Assembly: GCF_037138995.1 (NCBI RefSeq)
Contig: NZ_JBAXHI010000002.1
Span: 124,001 to 188,000, forward strand
DNA: 64,000 nt
Reading direction: 5' to 3'
Source of the DNA: Chlorohelix sp037138995
GTDB lineage: Bacteria > Chloroflexota > Chloroflexia > Chloroheliales > Chloroheliaceae
Numbering within the stretch: the stretch's first letter is position 1; each line of letters opens with the position of its first letter. The position numbers and the translations under genes were made by a program. The notes under the pieces were generated by a model. The model saw nothing but the letters and a program-made list of their open reading frames with translations, ran no database searches and was not told the origin of the DNA. Positions 1-8,493 of this stretch are shown here, piece after piece.

Positions 1-1
1 G

Positions 2-739
2 GTGCTGGTACTCTCCTTTTATCTGGCAATGGTGGGTGGCGGTAGTGGTGGTGGGGCGCTTGAAATTATAGTGGTAATCCTGAAAATGGCGGCTTTCTTC
101 CTTGTTACTGCGCTGCTCGGCTTAAAGGTTTTACCGTGGGCGTTGTCGCGGGTTAAAAAACTGCCAATCAGCGAAAATATAACAGCTACAATGGTAGTTT
201 TGGTGCTGCTAACGGCGTGGGCTGCCGAATATTTGGGAGGCGTGGCGCTGATTGTAGGGGCGTTTATGGTGGGAGCACTGGCGGCGCGTACCCGTTTCCG
301 GCACGAACTGGAAGAAAAATTTCGCACAATAATTTACGCGCTGCTCGTTCCGGTATTCTTCGTCAGTATAGGGCTGTTGGTAAATTTGGGCAGTATAAAC
401 GGCGAGGCATGGTTCTTTGCCGGGTTGGTGTGTGTGGCTGCTATTGTCAGCAAAATAATCGGTTGTGGACTGGGGGCGCGTCTCACGGGCTTTAACAATC
501 TTTCTAGCTTGCGGTTGGGAGTGGGCATGGTATCACGCGGGGAGGTCGGGCTGATAGTGGCTTCGGTTGGTATTTCTGAAGGAATCCTAAATCAGCAAGT
601 GTATGCGGCGACGGTTTTGATGGTTCTCGTCACTACGCTTTTCACGCCCTTTGCTTTGAAGCTGGCATTTCGGGGCGAGAAAAGAACCGATGCGGGCATA
701 AAATCGGCGGAACAGGTCGAAGTTAGCGGCGCGAACTAG
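2..739 (+). CDS. Cation/proton antiporter, CPA2 (Kef/NapA-like), 3' part
   Basis: This is the C-terminal 245 residues of an integral membrane monovalent cation/H+ exchanger; the gene continues off the left edge, so the first codon here (GTG) is probably internal. The fragment is a run of hydrophobic helices. It holds the motif MVSRGEVGLIVASVG at about residues 176-190, typical of the second half of CPA2 exchangers, and a LGGVALIVGAFMVGAL helix that resembles an ion-binding half-helix of these transporters. The expected function is Na+ or K+ exchange for H+ across the cytoplasmic membrane. No cytoplasmic RCK/TrkA domain follows; the protein ends in a short hydrophilic tail. A small 114-residue protein gene begins 21 bases downstream and may be co-transcribed. 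Family assignment is good; the transported ion cannot be told from the fragment. Confidence 0.85.
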   Translation: MLVLSFYLAMVGGGSGGGALEIIVVILKMAAFFLVTALLGLKVLPWALSRVKKLPISENITATMVVLVLLTAWAAEYLGGVALIVGAFMVGALAARTRFRHELEEKFRTIIYALLVPVFFVSIGLLVNLGSINGEAWFFAGLVCVAAIVSKIIGCGLGARLTGFNNLSSLRLGVGMVSRGEVGLIVASVGISEGILNQQVYAATVLMVLVTTLFTPFALKLAFRGEKRTDAGIKSAEQVEVSGAN

Positions 740-760
740 CGTAAAAGAGAGAATTTATAA

Positions 761-1105
761 ATGAGTAATTATTATCTGGCTGTGCTGGTGCTGGACGATG
801 AGGATTTCGAGGAAGAAGTGATTAATCTGTGGGCTGAAAAAAATGCGCGGGCGATAACTGCGCTGGATTGCGAACAGTTTTTGATGCCGCGCAATTTCAC
901 CCGTGATGATTTGCCCCTTTTCCCCGGTTTGAGTGCGCTTACCGAATTGGAAAGAAGCGAACGGCGTTTGCTGTTCTCGGTAGTCGAGAGCCGCGAAGCC
1001 CTGCAACAGCTTTATGAAGAAACTCGTCACAAAACCGGAGCGGAGATAAAACCGGGCAAAGCTCTGTTTTTTGGCTTGCCGCTGGCGTTGGTGGCGGGTT
1101 TATAA
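761..1105 (+). CDS. Small hypothetical protein downstream of antiporter
   Basis: A 114-residue protein of unknown function. The start ATG is preceded by a purine-rich GAGAGA site, and the gene lies 21 bases after the antiporter stop, so it is probably the second gene of that operon. The sequence starts with a beta-strand-like YLAVLVLDD followed by an acidic helix, has alternating helical stretches, and ends in a hydrophobic FFGLPLALVAGL tail. Small ferredoxin-fold, PII-like proteins are sometimes encoded next to ion transporters, and the strand-helix pattern would fit such a regulator. That is only a guess from context; no diagnostic motif is visible. Confidence 0.6.
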   Translation: MSNYYLAVLVLDDEDFEEEVINLWAEKNARAITALDCEQFLMPRNFTRDDLPLFPGLSALTELERSERRLLFSVVESREALQQLYEETRHKTGAEIKPGKALFFGLPLALVAGL

Positions 1106-1108
1106 AGC

Positions 1109-1342
1109 CTATAGCGGTTTACGCATCCGCACCGTGTAGGTTGGCAATCCTGCTACCGCATTGTAACGTTCGGTGCGCTGCGCTTCGGGTAAGTCTCGCT
1201 CGTCCTGATAAATCAGGCAATCGTTGCCTATGCCGCTGTTCTCCTGCAAACGCTGCACCTCTTGCAAGAAGCAGCTTTTGATAAAAATACAGTTATCGCA
1301 TTTCTGATGCTGCTTGCGTTCTACTATCAATTCGTAACCCAT
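1109..1342 (-). CDS. Small cysteine-containing hypothetical protein
   Basis: A 77-residue protein read convergently to the antiporter pair, with the stop codons only a few bases apart. The ATG is preceded by GGGAG at a good distance. Cysteines at about residues 17, 20 and 26 form a CDNCIFIKSC cluster, and a fourth lies near residue 42, so a zinc or Fe-S site is plausible. No signal peptide or membrane segment is seen. I do not recognise the family. The gene is short, but the start signal and the cysteine spacing argue that it is real. Confidence 0.5.
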   Translation of the reverse strand: MGYELIVERKQHQKCDNCIFIKSCFLQEVQRLQENSGIGNDCLIYQDERDLPEAQRTERYNAVAGLPTYTVRMRKPL

Positions 1343-1480
1343 CTATTTTTCTCCCTGATGAAGGTAATCAGAATAACGGTTTATTCTTTGCGTATTATAT
1401 AATATCCCTGCGTGGGGGGCGGTAAGCGATTTCCCCGCGCTTTGAAGCTGTAATAAGAAATCTTTGAAGGATGAGGCGCT

Positions 1481-1825
1481 ATGAAAACCATCGCGGAACG
1501 ACAGCGCGAAGCAGCCCAACTGTTGGGCGACGATTTAAAGCATCCCAGAGTAGGAGCGGTGCTTGGGCTGGTCGAGGAATTGGGCGAACTGGTAAAAGAG
1601 GTTATGGAGCGCGAGATTTACGGAGTGGATAACCCCGAATTGCGCCACAAAATGGGCGATGAAGTGGCGGATGTGCTGTTTAGTCTGTTCGAGGTTTGTA
1701 GCGCGTACAATCTGGAACTAGAAGAAGTGTACGACCGCAAGCTGGACAAAATTCGCGGTAAGTTGCCGGAATGGCAGCTAAAATACGCGGAGGGCTTGCG
1801 CCGGGTACGCGCTCGCTTGGATTAA
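1481..1825 (+). CDS. MazG-like NTP pyrophosphohydrolase
   Basis: A 114-residue all-alpha MazG-type domain. The metal-binding signature is present as EELGE (about residues 32-36) followed by DEVAD (about 59-63), the ExxE...ExxD pattern that binds Mg2+ in this superfamily. Such enzymes hydrolyse nucleoside triphosphates to monophosphate and pyrophosphate, often to clear non-canonical nucleotides. The single-domain size fits the short MazG-like group rather than the two-domain MazG of E. coli. An ATG with a purine-rich GATGAGG site begins the gene. The PIN-domain gene starts 3 bases after its stop, so the two are surely co-transcribed. Confidence 0.8.
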   Translation: MKTIAERQREAAQLLGDDLKHPRVGAVLGLVEELGELVKEVMEREIYGVDNPELRHKMGDEVADVLFSLFEVCSAYNLELEEVYDRKLDKIRGKLPEWQLKYAEGLRRVRARLD

Positions 1826-1828
1826 ACG

Positions 1829-2323
1829 ATGGCGCAACAGAAACCCAAGCTAGTTTACTGGAAACAGGGCTTAGCGGTGAAGGCTTCCAAAGTGTACCTT
1901 GACGCTAATTTCATCGTCGCGCTGGCGCATCCTGCCCACATTTGGCATGCCAATGCGCTGGCGTTGTTGGCGCATTTCAACGAGCGCAACACCGGATTGA
2001 CGCTTTCGTCGCTGGCTTTGAACGAGGCGATTTATCAGCTAATGCGCTTGCGTGAGAAGGAGAGCGACTCGCCCGAAGCTGTCCCTAATTTGTCGCTGTG
2101 GCTGGACGACATTTTGCTACGTTCGCCCCTCTTGCGCCTGTTTGAGCCTCCCGACCTCGCCTTTCATCGCAAAACTCTGAAAGCGATTGCCGAGCATGAA
2201 TTAGACCCCACCGACGCTTTTCACTATATCGCGGCACGTCACCTCAATTGTCCGTTGCTTAGTAATGATGCCGGCTTTCAGAAAATCCCTGATGAACACC
2301 TGCTCATAGTGACCTTCTTTTGA
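1829..2323 (+). CDS. PIN-domain (VapC-like) nuclease
   Basis: A 164-residue protein with a PIN-domain layout. An N-terminal strand ends in YLDANF with Asp25; further acidic positions are Glu66 (ALNEAI), an Asp near 129 (DPTDAF) and an Asp near 147 (SNDAGF). These four acids normally bind the metal ion that cuts RNA. The first 20 residues are a basic extension not typical of VapC toxins. The gene lies 3 bases after the MazG-like gene and 31 bases before gpsA. No VapB-like antitoxin is adjacent, so this may be a stand-alone RNase rather than half of a toxin-antitoxin pair. Substrate unknown. Confidence 0.75.
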   Translation: MAQQKPKLVYWKQGLAVKASKVYLDANFIVALAHPAHIWHANALALLAHFNERNTGLTLSSLALNEAIYQLMRLREKESDSPEAVPNLSLWLDDILLRSPLLRLFEPPDLAFHRKTLKAIAEHELDPTDAFHYIAARHLNCPLLSNDAGFQKIPDEHLLIVTFF

Positions 2324-2354
2324 TTGTGGTAAAATCGGGAAAAGGAGAAAGAGG

Positions 2355-3395
2355 ATGGCTAATAGTTCTTTTGTAACGGTTATCGGCAGCGGTAGTTGGG
2401 GTACTACTCTGGCATGGCTGGTGGCGCGTAAGGGCAGACGCACCGTATTGTGGACGCGCACCCAAGAGGAAGCGGAGTTGCTACGCGCTGACGGCGAGAA
2501 CAAACGCTTTTTACCGGGCGCGAAATTTCCCCCCGCGCTTGAAATGACCGCAGACCTTGAAAAAGCAATTTCCCCCGGTTGTGAAATGGTTATCATGGCG
2601 CCTCCTTCCGGCTTTATGCGTAACGAGATGCAGATGTGCCGCCCCTATTTCGACAGCCTCTCCGAAATGCCGGTGGTACTTAGCGCGGCTAAAGGCTTGG
2701 AAAAAGATAATCTCTACCGCATGACCGAAGTTATGGCGCAGGAGTGGCCCGAAGGCGAAGAAGCGGGTAAAATCTGCGCTCTTTCAGGTCCGAATCTGGC
2801 GCGGGAAGTGGCAGAGGGCAAACCGGGCGCAACCGTTATTGCCGGACGCAACGCTGCTTCCACCACACGCGCCCAGCAGTTGATTACTTCCGCTACTTTC
2901 CGGGTCTATACCAACCCCGATGTAATAGGAGTCGAGCTTGCGGGTGCGCTCAAGAATATTATCGCGCTTGGCGCAGGGGTGGCGGATGGGCTACATTCGG
3001 GCGACAATGCTAAGGGCGCGTTCCTTACTCGTGGCATGGCGGAAATCGGCAGGTTGGGGGTGGCATCGGGCGCAAATCCGCTCACATTCCTCGGTTTGGC
3101 AGGGCTTGGCGATATGGTAGCGACCTGTTTCAGTCCCTACAGTCGCAACCGTCATGTGGGGGAAGAACTGGCGACTGGCAAGAGCCTTGATGAGATTCTC
3201 AAAGGGATGACGCAGGTGGCAGAAGGGGTCTATACCACCGTTTCGGCGCGGCGATTGGCTGCCCGTTACGGTGTGGAAATGCCTATCACCGAGCAGTTAT
3301 ACCAAGTTATGTTTGAGGGCAAGAATCCGCTCATCGCCATTACCGACCTGATGTTGCGCGAACCTACCGGGGAGATGTACGGGTTTACGATATAA
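2355..3395 (+). CDS. gpsA: Glycerol-3-phosphate dehydrogenase [NAD(P)+]
   Basis: GpsA reduces dihydroxyacetone phosphate to sn-glycerol 3-phosphate with NAD(P)H, supplying the backbone for membrane lipids. The 346-residue length is normal. The Rossmann motif GSGSWG is at about residues 11-16, ALSGPNLAREV marks the middle of the protein, and the catalytic lysine is in GALKNI (about residue 200) followed by AGVADGLHSGDNAKGA. A strong AAAGGAGAAAGAGG ribosome site precedes the ATG. It may be transcribed together with the MazG-like and PIN genes upstream, since the gap is only 31 bases. Confidence 0.95.
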   Translation: MANSSFVTVIGSGSWGTTLAWLVARKGRRTVLWTRTQEEAELLRADGENKRFLPGAKFPPALEMTADLEKAISPGCEMVIMAPPSGFMRNEMQMCRPYFDSLSEMPVVLSAAKGLEKDNLYRMTEVMAQEWPEGEEAGKICALSGPNLAREVAEGKPGATVIAGRNAASTTRAQQLITSATFRVYTNPDVIGVELAGALKNIIALGAGVADGLHSGDNAKGAFLTRGMAEIGRLGVASGANPLTFLGLAGLGDMVATCFSPYSRNRHVGEELATGKSLDEILKGMTQVAEGVYTTVSARRLAARYGVEMPITEQLYQVMFEGKNPLIAITDLMLREPTGEMYGFTI

Positions 3396-3547
3396 ACGAC
3401 ATATCCCCGCTTTGTATATTAGTAAGGTATGCAGTAGAGATAACAAAAAACTACTACTCATAGTTCATCATATTGTTGCAGGTAAAACGCTATGCCTATT
3501 AGCTGGAACGAGATTCGCAGCCGCGTCCTCAAGTTTTCGCAGGATTG

Positions 3548-3658
3548 GTAGGGGCGCATCGCGATGCGCCCTCGTTTGGTGGAGTTTTTTGTTGGTGATA
3601 TGGCAATAAAAGAAGGGCGGTTCGCCTGTGTCCCGTAGTGGGTACGAACCGCCCCTAC
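3548..3658. repeat. Compact MITE-like inverted-repeat element
   Basis: The element is bounded by GTAGGGGCG (3548-3556) and its exact complement CGCCCCTAC (3650-3658). Inside are a perfect 20-bp palindrome GGGCGCATCGCGATGCGCCC (3552-3571) and a hairpin with arms GGGCGGTTCG (3615-3624) and CGAACCGCCC (3645-3654). The GC-rich arms contrast with the AT-rich surroundings. A related arm sequence (ACAGGCG-ACCGCC) is found near 47650-47665. This looks like a small non-autonomous repeat rather than a gene; read on the minus strand the second hairpin is followed by a T-rich stretch and could act as a terminator. Confidence 0.6.
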
Positions 3659-3832
3659 AAAAACGATTTTCTTGGTGGTTTGGGGAACCGTTGAAAATAT
3701 AAATACTGCCTATGCAACAGCCCTGGAAAATTAACCCGTTAGCCCCAACCCCATGAGATTTGTGCCTTCCAAAGAAGGAGTGTGTCGAGCTACGCCCTTA
3801 CAAAATCACCTCGCGCCCTTGCCCAAATCCCT

Positions 3833-3872
3833 TTGAGAACCGTTTTATAAAGGACAATTTCTTTCTTGCAAC
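3833..3872 (-). repeat. 40-bp promoter-like interspersed repeat, copy A
   Basis: One of three copies of a 40-base element (others at 33841-33880 and 47690-47729). Read on the minus strand it begins GTTGCAA and ends CGGTTCTCAA. It matches copy B at 37 and copy C at 36 of 40 positions with no gaps. Each copy contains TTGCAA, exactly 16 bases, then TATAAA, which resembles a -35/-10 promoter pair. Confidence 0.65.
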
Positions 3873-4108
3873 CGCCCTACTCAATATTTAGAATATTGTA
3901 GATTGGTGCCTATGGTGATATAATGTACAATTGTAATGCAACTTCGCTAAAATCTAACTCTAATCTAATTCTAGCATTTTCAAATTAACAAGCATCATTA
4001 ATAAAAGGAATCGGAAAATGGTCAGACTTATGGTTCCTTTTCAGATTTAACCCGATTTGATGTGGGTTATTTATCGCATATTTAGAATTACGGAAGGAAA
4101 GCAATTTG

Positions 4109-6649
4109 ATGAGTGGTAAAGAAAACTTTGGGGCAACTCCCTTTATCAGGGTACGGGGAAAATCAAGAATTATTTTGCTCGCTTTTGCGCTTTTAGTCGT
4201 AGCTCTTTTGGTACTATTACAGAGTCCTAAAAAGACATTATTTGCCGCATCCTGTGCAGTACCGTCGGGTAGTTACGCTACTATAAGCAGCGCTCTGACT
4301 GCTGGGGCTGGCACTTGCGACACTATTAATGTGGCAGCAGGCACCTACAGTGAAGTCCTTACCATTACCTACCCGGTTATTTTGCAGGGAGCTGGCGCTG
4401 CAACTACCACAATCAAAGACCCTGCTACCGTCAGTCCATTTGCCGCTGTTTTAATCAGCATTAATGCCAGTAACGTGACAATCGACGGCTTTACCATAAG
4501 TGGCGCTGGTGCATTTACTACAGACAATGCCGTTTTTACGACGAAAACTTCCACTAACCTGAATATTCAGCATAATATTGTCCAGAATTTCTTCCATGGT
4601 ATCGTATTGACAGGACCGGATGATGCAACTGAGTCTGGCGGTAATGTCATAAGCAATAACACGATAAGCGGTATTTATGGGCAGGGTCGAGCGATTGAAA
4701 TGTATAATAATTTCTACGCTACGGTTCAAACCAATATCATTACTGATTCTTATATCGGAATTTCCTCTGAATATGCTACCGCCGGAACCGGCACTACCCC
4801 AATGTTGATTACCGGAAACACCATAACCTCAAGAGATACTGGCATATATTTTCGTGAATTATTAAACACCCCTGTACCTTACACTATTAGCAATAATAAT
4901 ATGCATACCGCCGCCATAACGGATGCGACTACCCAGAAGCAGAGGGGTATGCTTTTTGTCCATATAGATGGAAATACAAGCCTGAGTGTAAGCAACAATA
5001 ATGTAGATGGAGCTTTAATTGGGGCTTATATCTGCGGTGTGAGTGGTTCAGCAGGTTTGACCATTACAGGCGGTACTTTAGATAACAATGAAACCGGAGT
5101 AGTGCTTGAGAATAATAGTGTGGGTAGTCAAAATTCTACTCTTTGTAGAGTTCAAGACACTCGCAACCCCCCCAACGTCTTTACCTTTGGAGGATTAGTA
5201 ACCCTCAGCGGTGTTACAATTCTGAATTCTAGAGACAATGGCATCTGGATTCGTGATACCGATAATACCCTAACTGCTGCTAACTTTATCAAGTTAGTAT
5301 TGACTAATGCAACAGCAATTACCAATTTTGGTCTTGATTGTGTAAGGATTGAAAACCCCAATGCCGTGTTCGTCCCTAATAACGCTGCTTTTAGCGGACA
5401 GAGCGGAAGCCAATTATATATGGAATTAGTCCTTAACCCCAATGATATTGATGCAACCGCTACTACATTTGAGGGCGCACTGGGTAATTCCCTTTCTGGG
5501 ACGCAATTACAATACGTTAAGGACCACAATCATTACAAGTATCAAGACAATACCTTAGGAAATATCTTTATCAACCAAACCGGTATGATTGTAACGCCTA
5601 AAAATTTCCTTATTGAAACATTAACCACTGATTTGCAGAGCAAAGCTGTCAATTTTTCTGTCGCAAACACCGCGCTATCTCCCGGAACACTTAATTGGTC
5701 TCTGGGTACCTTTATTTATAGCGGCGAATTAAGCAACTGGTTATCCTGCGCTGCAACAAGCGGAAGTATAATTCCGGGAAATTCAGTTGATGTTAGTTGC
5801 ACGCTCGTTGTAATTGGTCGTCCGGGTATATATCAGGTAACTATTCCGGTAGATTCTGAACCTACCACTCCTCCTATATTGAACGCCAATCAATTTGTCA
5901 CTATAACACTTATTGTCAGGTATCCCGAAGCAGGGGATTTGGTTGCCCAATTAAGAGTCACTCCTGATCGTGAAGTTTCCAATGTACTGGGTAGCACAGT
6001 CACCTACAATATGCTGGTTAAAAACATCAGTAATTCGGGAACTGCGCGGCATATTAATGTTAGAGTTCCGATTGATCCTACCTTGGAAACAGGATATGCA
6101 ACCTTTAACAATCCAAACGCTTGGGTAAAAGCGATTGTTCTTGATGTTCCTGCGCCCTATGTTCTGATTGGATTACCAGACCTCGGACCCGGCGCAACTG
6201 TAGGAGGTACACTGGTATTTCGTGTAAAGCAAGCTGATATTACAATAGGTAGCAGTATCTTTGCTCGATTTACCCTTGACTGGAACAACGGAATACAGCC
6301 CGTTAATACAATCAGCAACGGCGCACGTGTTTTCTTTTCTGCTAATGGCGACAGGAATGAAACTGATGGCAATGTGTTGCTATTTTCACCTCCTACCAGC
6401 CAAGTTAAAAGCGGTGACAGCCTAGATATTTCATCCGATTTCTACGCTCCGTCAGAAGTAGTTGATTTGTGGTACACCGACAAAAACGGGCAAAGTGTAT
6501 CGCTTGGTTCTCAATCGGCTAATCGAGATGGAACCCTAGTTATCCACTTCTCTACCAAACCTCTGACGGCTGACGAATCCTATGTAGTGGCGGGATACGG
6601 AAGACGCAGCGGTATAACGGGTAGAATCGTTCTTTATATGTTGCCATAA
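4109..6649 (+). CDS. Secreted beta-helix (NosD/pectate-lyase-like) surface protein
   Basis: An 846-residue exported protein. I chose the ATG at 4109, preceded by GGAAGGA at 8 bases, rather than the TTG just before it. A hydrophobic segment at about residues 18-40 is a signal peptide or membrane anchor. Residues of about 50-480 show short repeating strands with Asn/Thr/Gly-rich turns (for example NVTIDGFTISG, ITGNTIT, VSNNNVDG), the pattern of right-handed parallel beta-helix proteins. Residues of about 500-750 resemble immunoglobulin-like surface repeats of the DUF11/CARDB kind (TVTYNMLVKNISNSGTA). Such proteins bind or cleave polysaccharides or act as adhesins; no catalytic set can be assigned. 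An inverted repeat follows the gene. Confidence 0.8.
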   Translation: MSGKENFGATPFIRVRGKSRIILLAFALLVVALLVLLQSPKKTLFAASCAVPSGSYATISSALTAGAGTCDTINVAAGTYSEVLTITYPVILQGAGAATTTIKDPATVSPFAAVLISINASNVTIDGFTISGAGAFTTDNAVFTTKTSTNLNIQHNIVQNFFHGIVLTGPDDATESGGNVISNNTISGIYGQGRAIEMYNNFYATVQTNIITDSYIGISSEYATAGTGTTPMLITGNTITSRDTGIYFRELLNTPVPYTISNNNMHTAAITDATTQKQRGMLFVHIDGNTSLSVSNNNVDGALIGAYICGVSGSAGLTITGGTLDNNETGVVLENNSVGSQNSTLCRVQDTRNPPNVFTFGGLVTLSGVTILNSRDNGIWIRDTDNTLTAANFIKLVLTNATAITNFGLDCVRIENPNAVFVPNNAAFSGQSGSQLYMELVLNPNDIDATATTFEGALGNSLSGTQLQYVKDHNHYKYQDNTLGNIFINQTGMIVTPKNFLIETLTTDLQSKAVNFSVANTALSPGTLNWSLGTFIYSGELSNWLSCAATSGSIIPGNSVDVSCTLVVIGRPGIYQVTIPVDSEPTTPPILNANQFVTITLIVRYPEAGDLVAQLRVTPDREVSNVLGSTVTYNMLVKNISNSGTARHINVRVPIDPTLETGYATFNNPNAWVKAIVLDVPAPYVLIGLPDLGPGATVGGTLVFRVKQADITIGSSIFARFTLDWNNGIQPVNTISNGARVFFSANGDRNETDGNVLLFSPPTSQVKSGDSLDISSDFYAPSEVVDLWYTDKNGQSVSLGSQSANRDGTLVIHFSTKPLTADESYVVAGYGRRSGITGRIVLYMLP

Positions 6650-6684
6650 CTGCTAAAAAAACCGTAGTAAAAATTGCATTCTAT

Positions 6685-6716
6685 AATAGAGCCGGCTCTT
6701 AGTAGCTGGCTCTATT
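6685..6716 (+). terminator. Hairpin after beta-helix gene
   Basis: Arms AATAGAGCC (6685-6693) and GGCTCTATT (6708-6716) pair perfectly around a 14-base loop. It lies 36 bases after the stop codon. The U-run is poor, so it may be a weak terminator. Confidence 0.5.
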
Positions 6717-6757
6717 GTAATAGCAGGTTTAACCCTCTTAATATCTGAGCAAAATAA

Positions 6758-8287
6758 TTGAAGTTCGGTAATAAATCATTCGAAAATAGATTCGTTATTC
6801 TCCTCAAAACGTTATTTGTCAAGGAATTTTTCGTAATAGCTTTATTTGCTTTATTCCTCCTAACTGATTTATTACATAACACTAGGCTAAAATCAAATCC
6901 ACTATTAAATGTCTTTCCTACTATTTTTCTTTTCATAATAATAGCAGGGATACTAACTGCTAAATCTGGAAAACCTGATTCACAGCAACCTAATAAAAAG
7001 CTTCTTTTGTTTTTATTCATGTGCCATTTTTTTGCAGTTATAGGCGTTTTTTCCATTCAGGGATTGCTGTTCAACAACATTGGCTATCAATTCTTTTGGT
7101 TTGAGCCGGGGATTTTAGGGCTATGCTTTTTTATCTTCTTATTAATGCTTAAGCTAGGGCTTGACCGGAATCGGTATAGCTATGAGGTGTCTCTATTCTT
7201 CTTCCGGTTGCCTTTCTTTATAATTTTATTCCTTTTGCTATTGACCTTGATATTAGTATTGCAAACTATTTTTTATCCTTTGCTACCGGGTCGTGCCGAT
7301 ATGCTACCGCTGGTACAGAATGCGGCAGATTCTTTCATTAAGGGCTTGCCACCCTACCAAATGTATCGCTTGCCAACTGTAATAGACCATGTATCACCTG
7401 TCGGTTATCTGCCTGTTACTTGGTTACTATATGTTCCGTCAGTTTTAGTACATATTGACCCGCGTTGGATGCAGTTGCCGGCGACGCTGGCGCTTTCAAC
7501 TTTAACTTATGAACTTGTTAAAAGGAAGCTTAATATTTGGTGGAGTCTTATACTGCTTGCCATTACCCTAAATTTATATAACATCTGGCGGCACGACTTA
7601 TATTTATTGCCCTACACTGCTCTGTTAGCTACCGCTTTATTCTGCTTTGGTAATAAACGTTGGACTATGGCCACTATTCTTTTCGCCCTATGTATTTGCG
7701 CCCGCCAGACCTGCCTTCCTATTATTCCTTTCTATTTTCTTATTCTCTGGCGCGAGAAAGGGCTGAAGCAAGCCTTACTGAATTTTTTGATTTTTGGGGT
7801 TGTTGGGGCTGGCGTAATTGTTCCATTTTTATTATGGCAAGGCGAGACTTTTGTTTATAGCATTGTGGGCGGTACCCTTAGATGGGATACTGTTGATGCC
7901 AAGCTTGATAGCTCAGTTTTCAGCGCCGCCTCCCAACGAGCAGCGGAAGGGCTTGAAATGCCCGGCAGGTTCGGTGGGTTTAGCCTTGTTCCCGTCATAT
8001 CTCTTATAATCCCAATGCACTCCAACGCTTATTTCTTCTGGCTGCTCGCTTGGTTTATGCTAAGTTTAGTAGCGCTATTAGCCGGACTGCTAGAACAAAA
8101 ACCTGTGAAAGCAATGGGCTTAATGCTCTTACAGATGCTGCTCTTTGTTATCTTTTTGGCAGGAGATGAAGTTCATTATGCGAGTGAAATAGGCATAATC
8201 AGTCTATTCTATGTGGCTTACACTTACAAGCAAAGCTTAGAAATATCAGGGCAATTCAGAGAATACAAAAACAATCAAAAGCTTTGA
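6758..8287 (+). CDS. Multi-pass membrane protein, GT-C glycosyltransferase-like
   Basis: A 509-residue, very hydrophobic protein with about 11-13 predicted membrane helices. The long loop after the fifth helix (GRADMLPLVQNAADSF, then GLPPYQMY) holds acidic and aromatic residues, as in the first extracytoplasmic loop of GT-C enzymes, which use polyprenyl-phosphate sugars as donors. The overall look resembles GT87/PIG-M-like proteins of Actinobacteria and Chloroflexota. The TTG start has no clear ribosome site, so the true start may differ. The surface-protein gene before it and the large GT39-type gene after it suggest a cell-surface glycosylation role. Function is inferred, not proven. Confidence 0.65.
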   Translation: MKFGNKSFENRFVILLKTLFVKEFFVIALFALFLLTDLLHNTRLKSNPLLNVFPTIFLFIIIAGILTAKSGKPDSQQPNKKLLLFLFMCHFFAVIGVFSIQGLLFNNIGYQFFWFEPGILGLCFFIFLLMLKLGLDRNRYSYEVSLFFFRLPFFIILFLLLLTLILVLQTIFYPLLPGRADMLPLVQNAADSFIKGLPPYQMYRLPTVIDHVSPVGYLPVTWLLYVPSVLVHIDPRWMQLPATLALSTLTYELVKRKLNIWWSLILLAITLNLYNIWRHDLYLLPYTALLATALFCFGNKRWTMATILFALCICARQTCLPIIPFYFLILWREKGLKQALLNFLIFGVVGAGVIVPFLLWQGETFVYSIVGGTLRWDTVDAKLDSSVFSAASQRAAEGLEMPGRFGGFSLVPVISLIIPMHSNAYFFWLLAWFMLSLVALLAGLLEQKPVKAMGLMLLQMLLFVIFLAGDEVHYASEIGIISLFYVAYTYKQSLEISGQFREYKNNQKL

Positions 8288-8493
8288 TTCGCCAAAATGG
8301 ATTCTAACAAAGCGCATAATTTTGACAATAATTACTTTATCATCATATGAAACATCCGCCAGTTTGTCCAAAAGGGTTGGGGGTGTTCAAGGGCGGTAAC
8401 GAGCCATTTTCGGCTGGTGGCTATGTACTTGTGGCATTTGGAGCAAGCGGCGCATTATAGGAATCATCTGCGCCACCTGCCCCGTACCTATTA

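Larger units (their letters stand above)
3396..4108. other. Repeat-rich intergenic region
   Basis: About 710 bases without a convincing gene. It holds a compact inverted-repeat element (3548-3658) and one copy of a 40-bp interspersed repeat (3833-3872). The remaining sequence is AT-rich. A 65-codon open frame at its left end overlaps the repeat and lacks a ribosome site. The promoter of the downstream beta-helix gene should lie in the last 150 bases. Confidence 0.7.

Noticed and set aside
1481..2323. MazG-like/PIN pair as a toxin-antitoxin module
   Set aside because: The MazG-like protein is an NTP pyrophosphohydrolase and not an antitoxin, and no small DNA-binding antitoxin gene is adjacent.
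3412..3609. 65-codon frame after gpsA
   Set aside because: No ribosome site, and its end lies within the inverted-repeat element.
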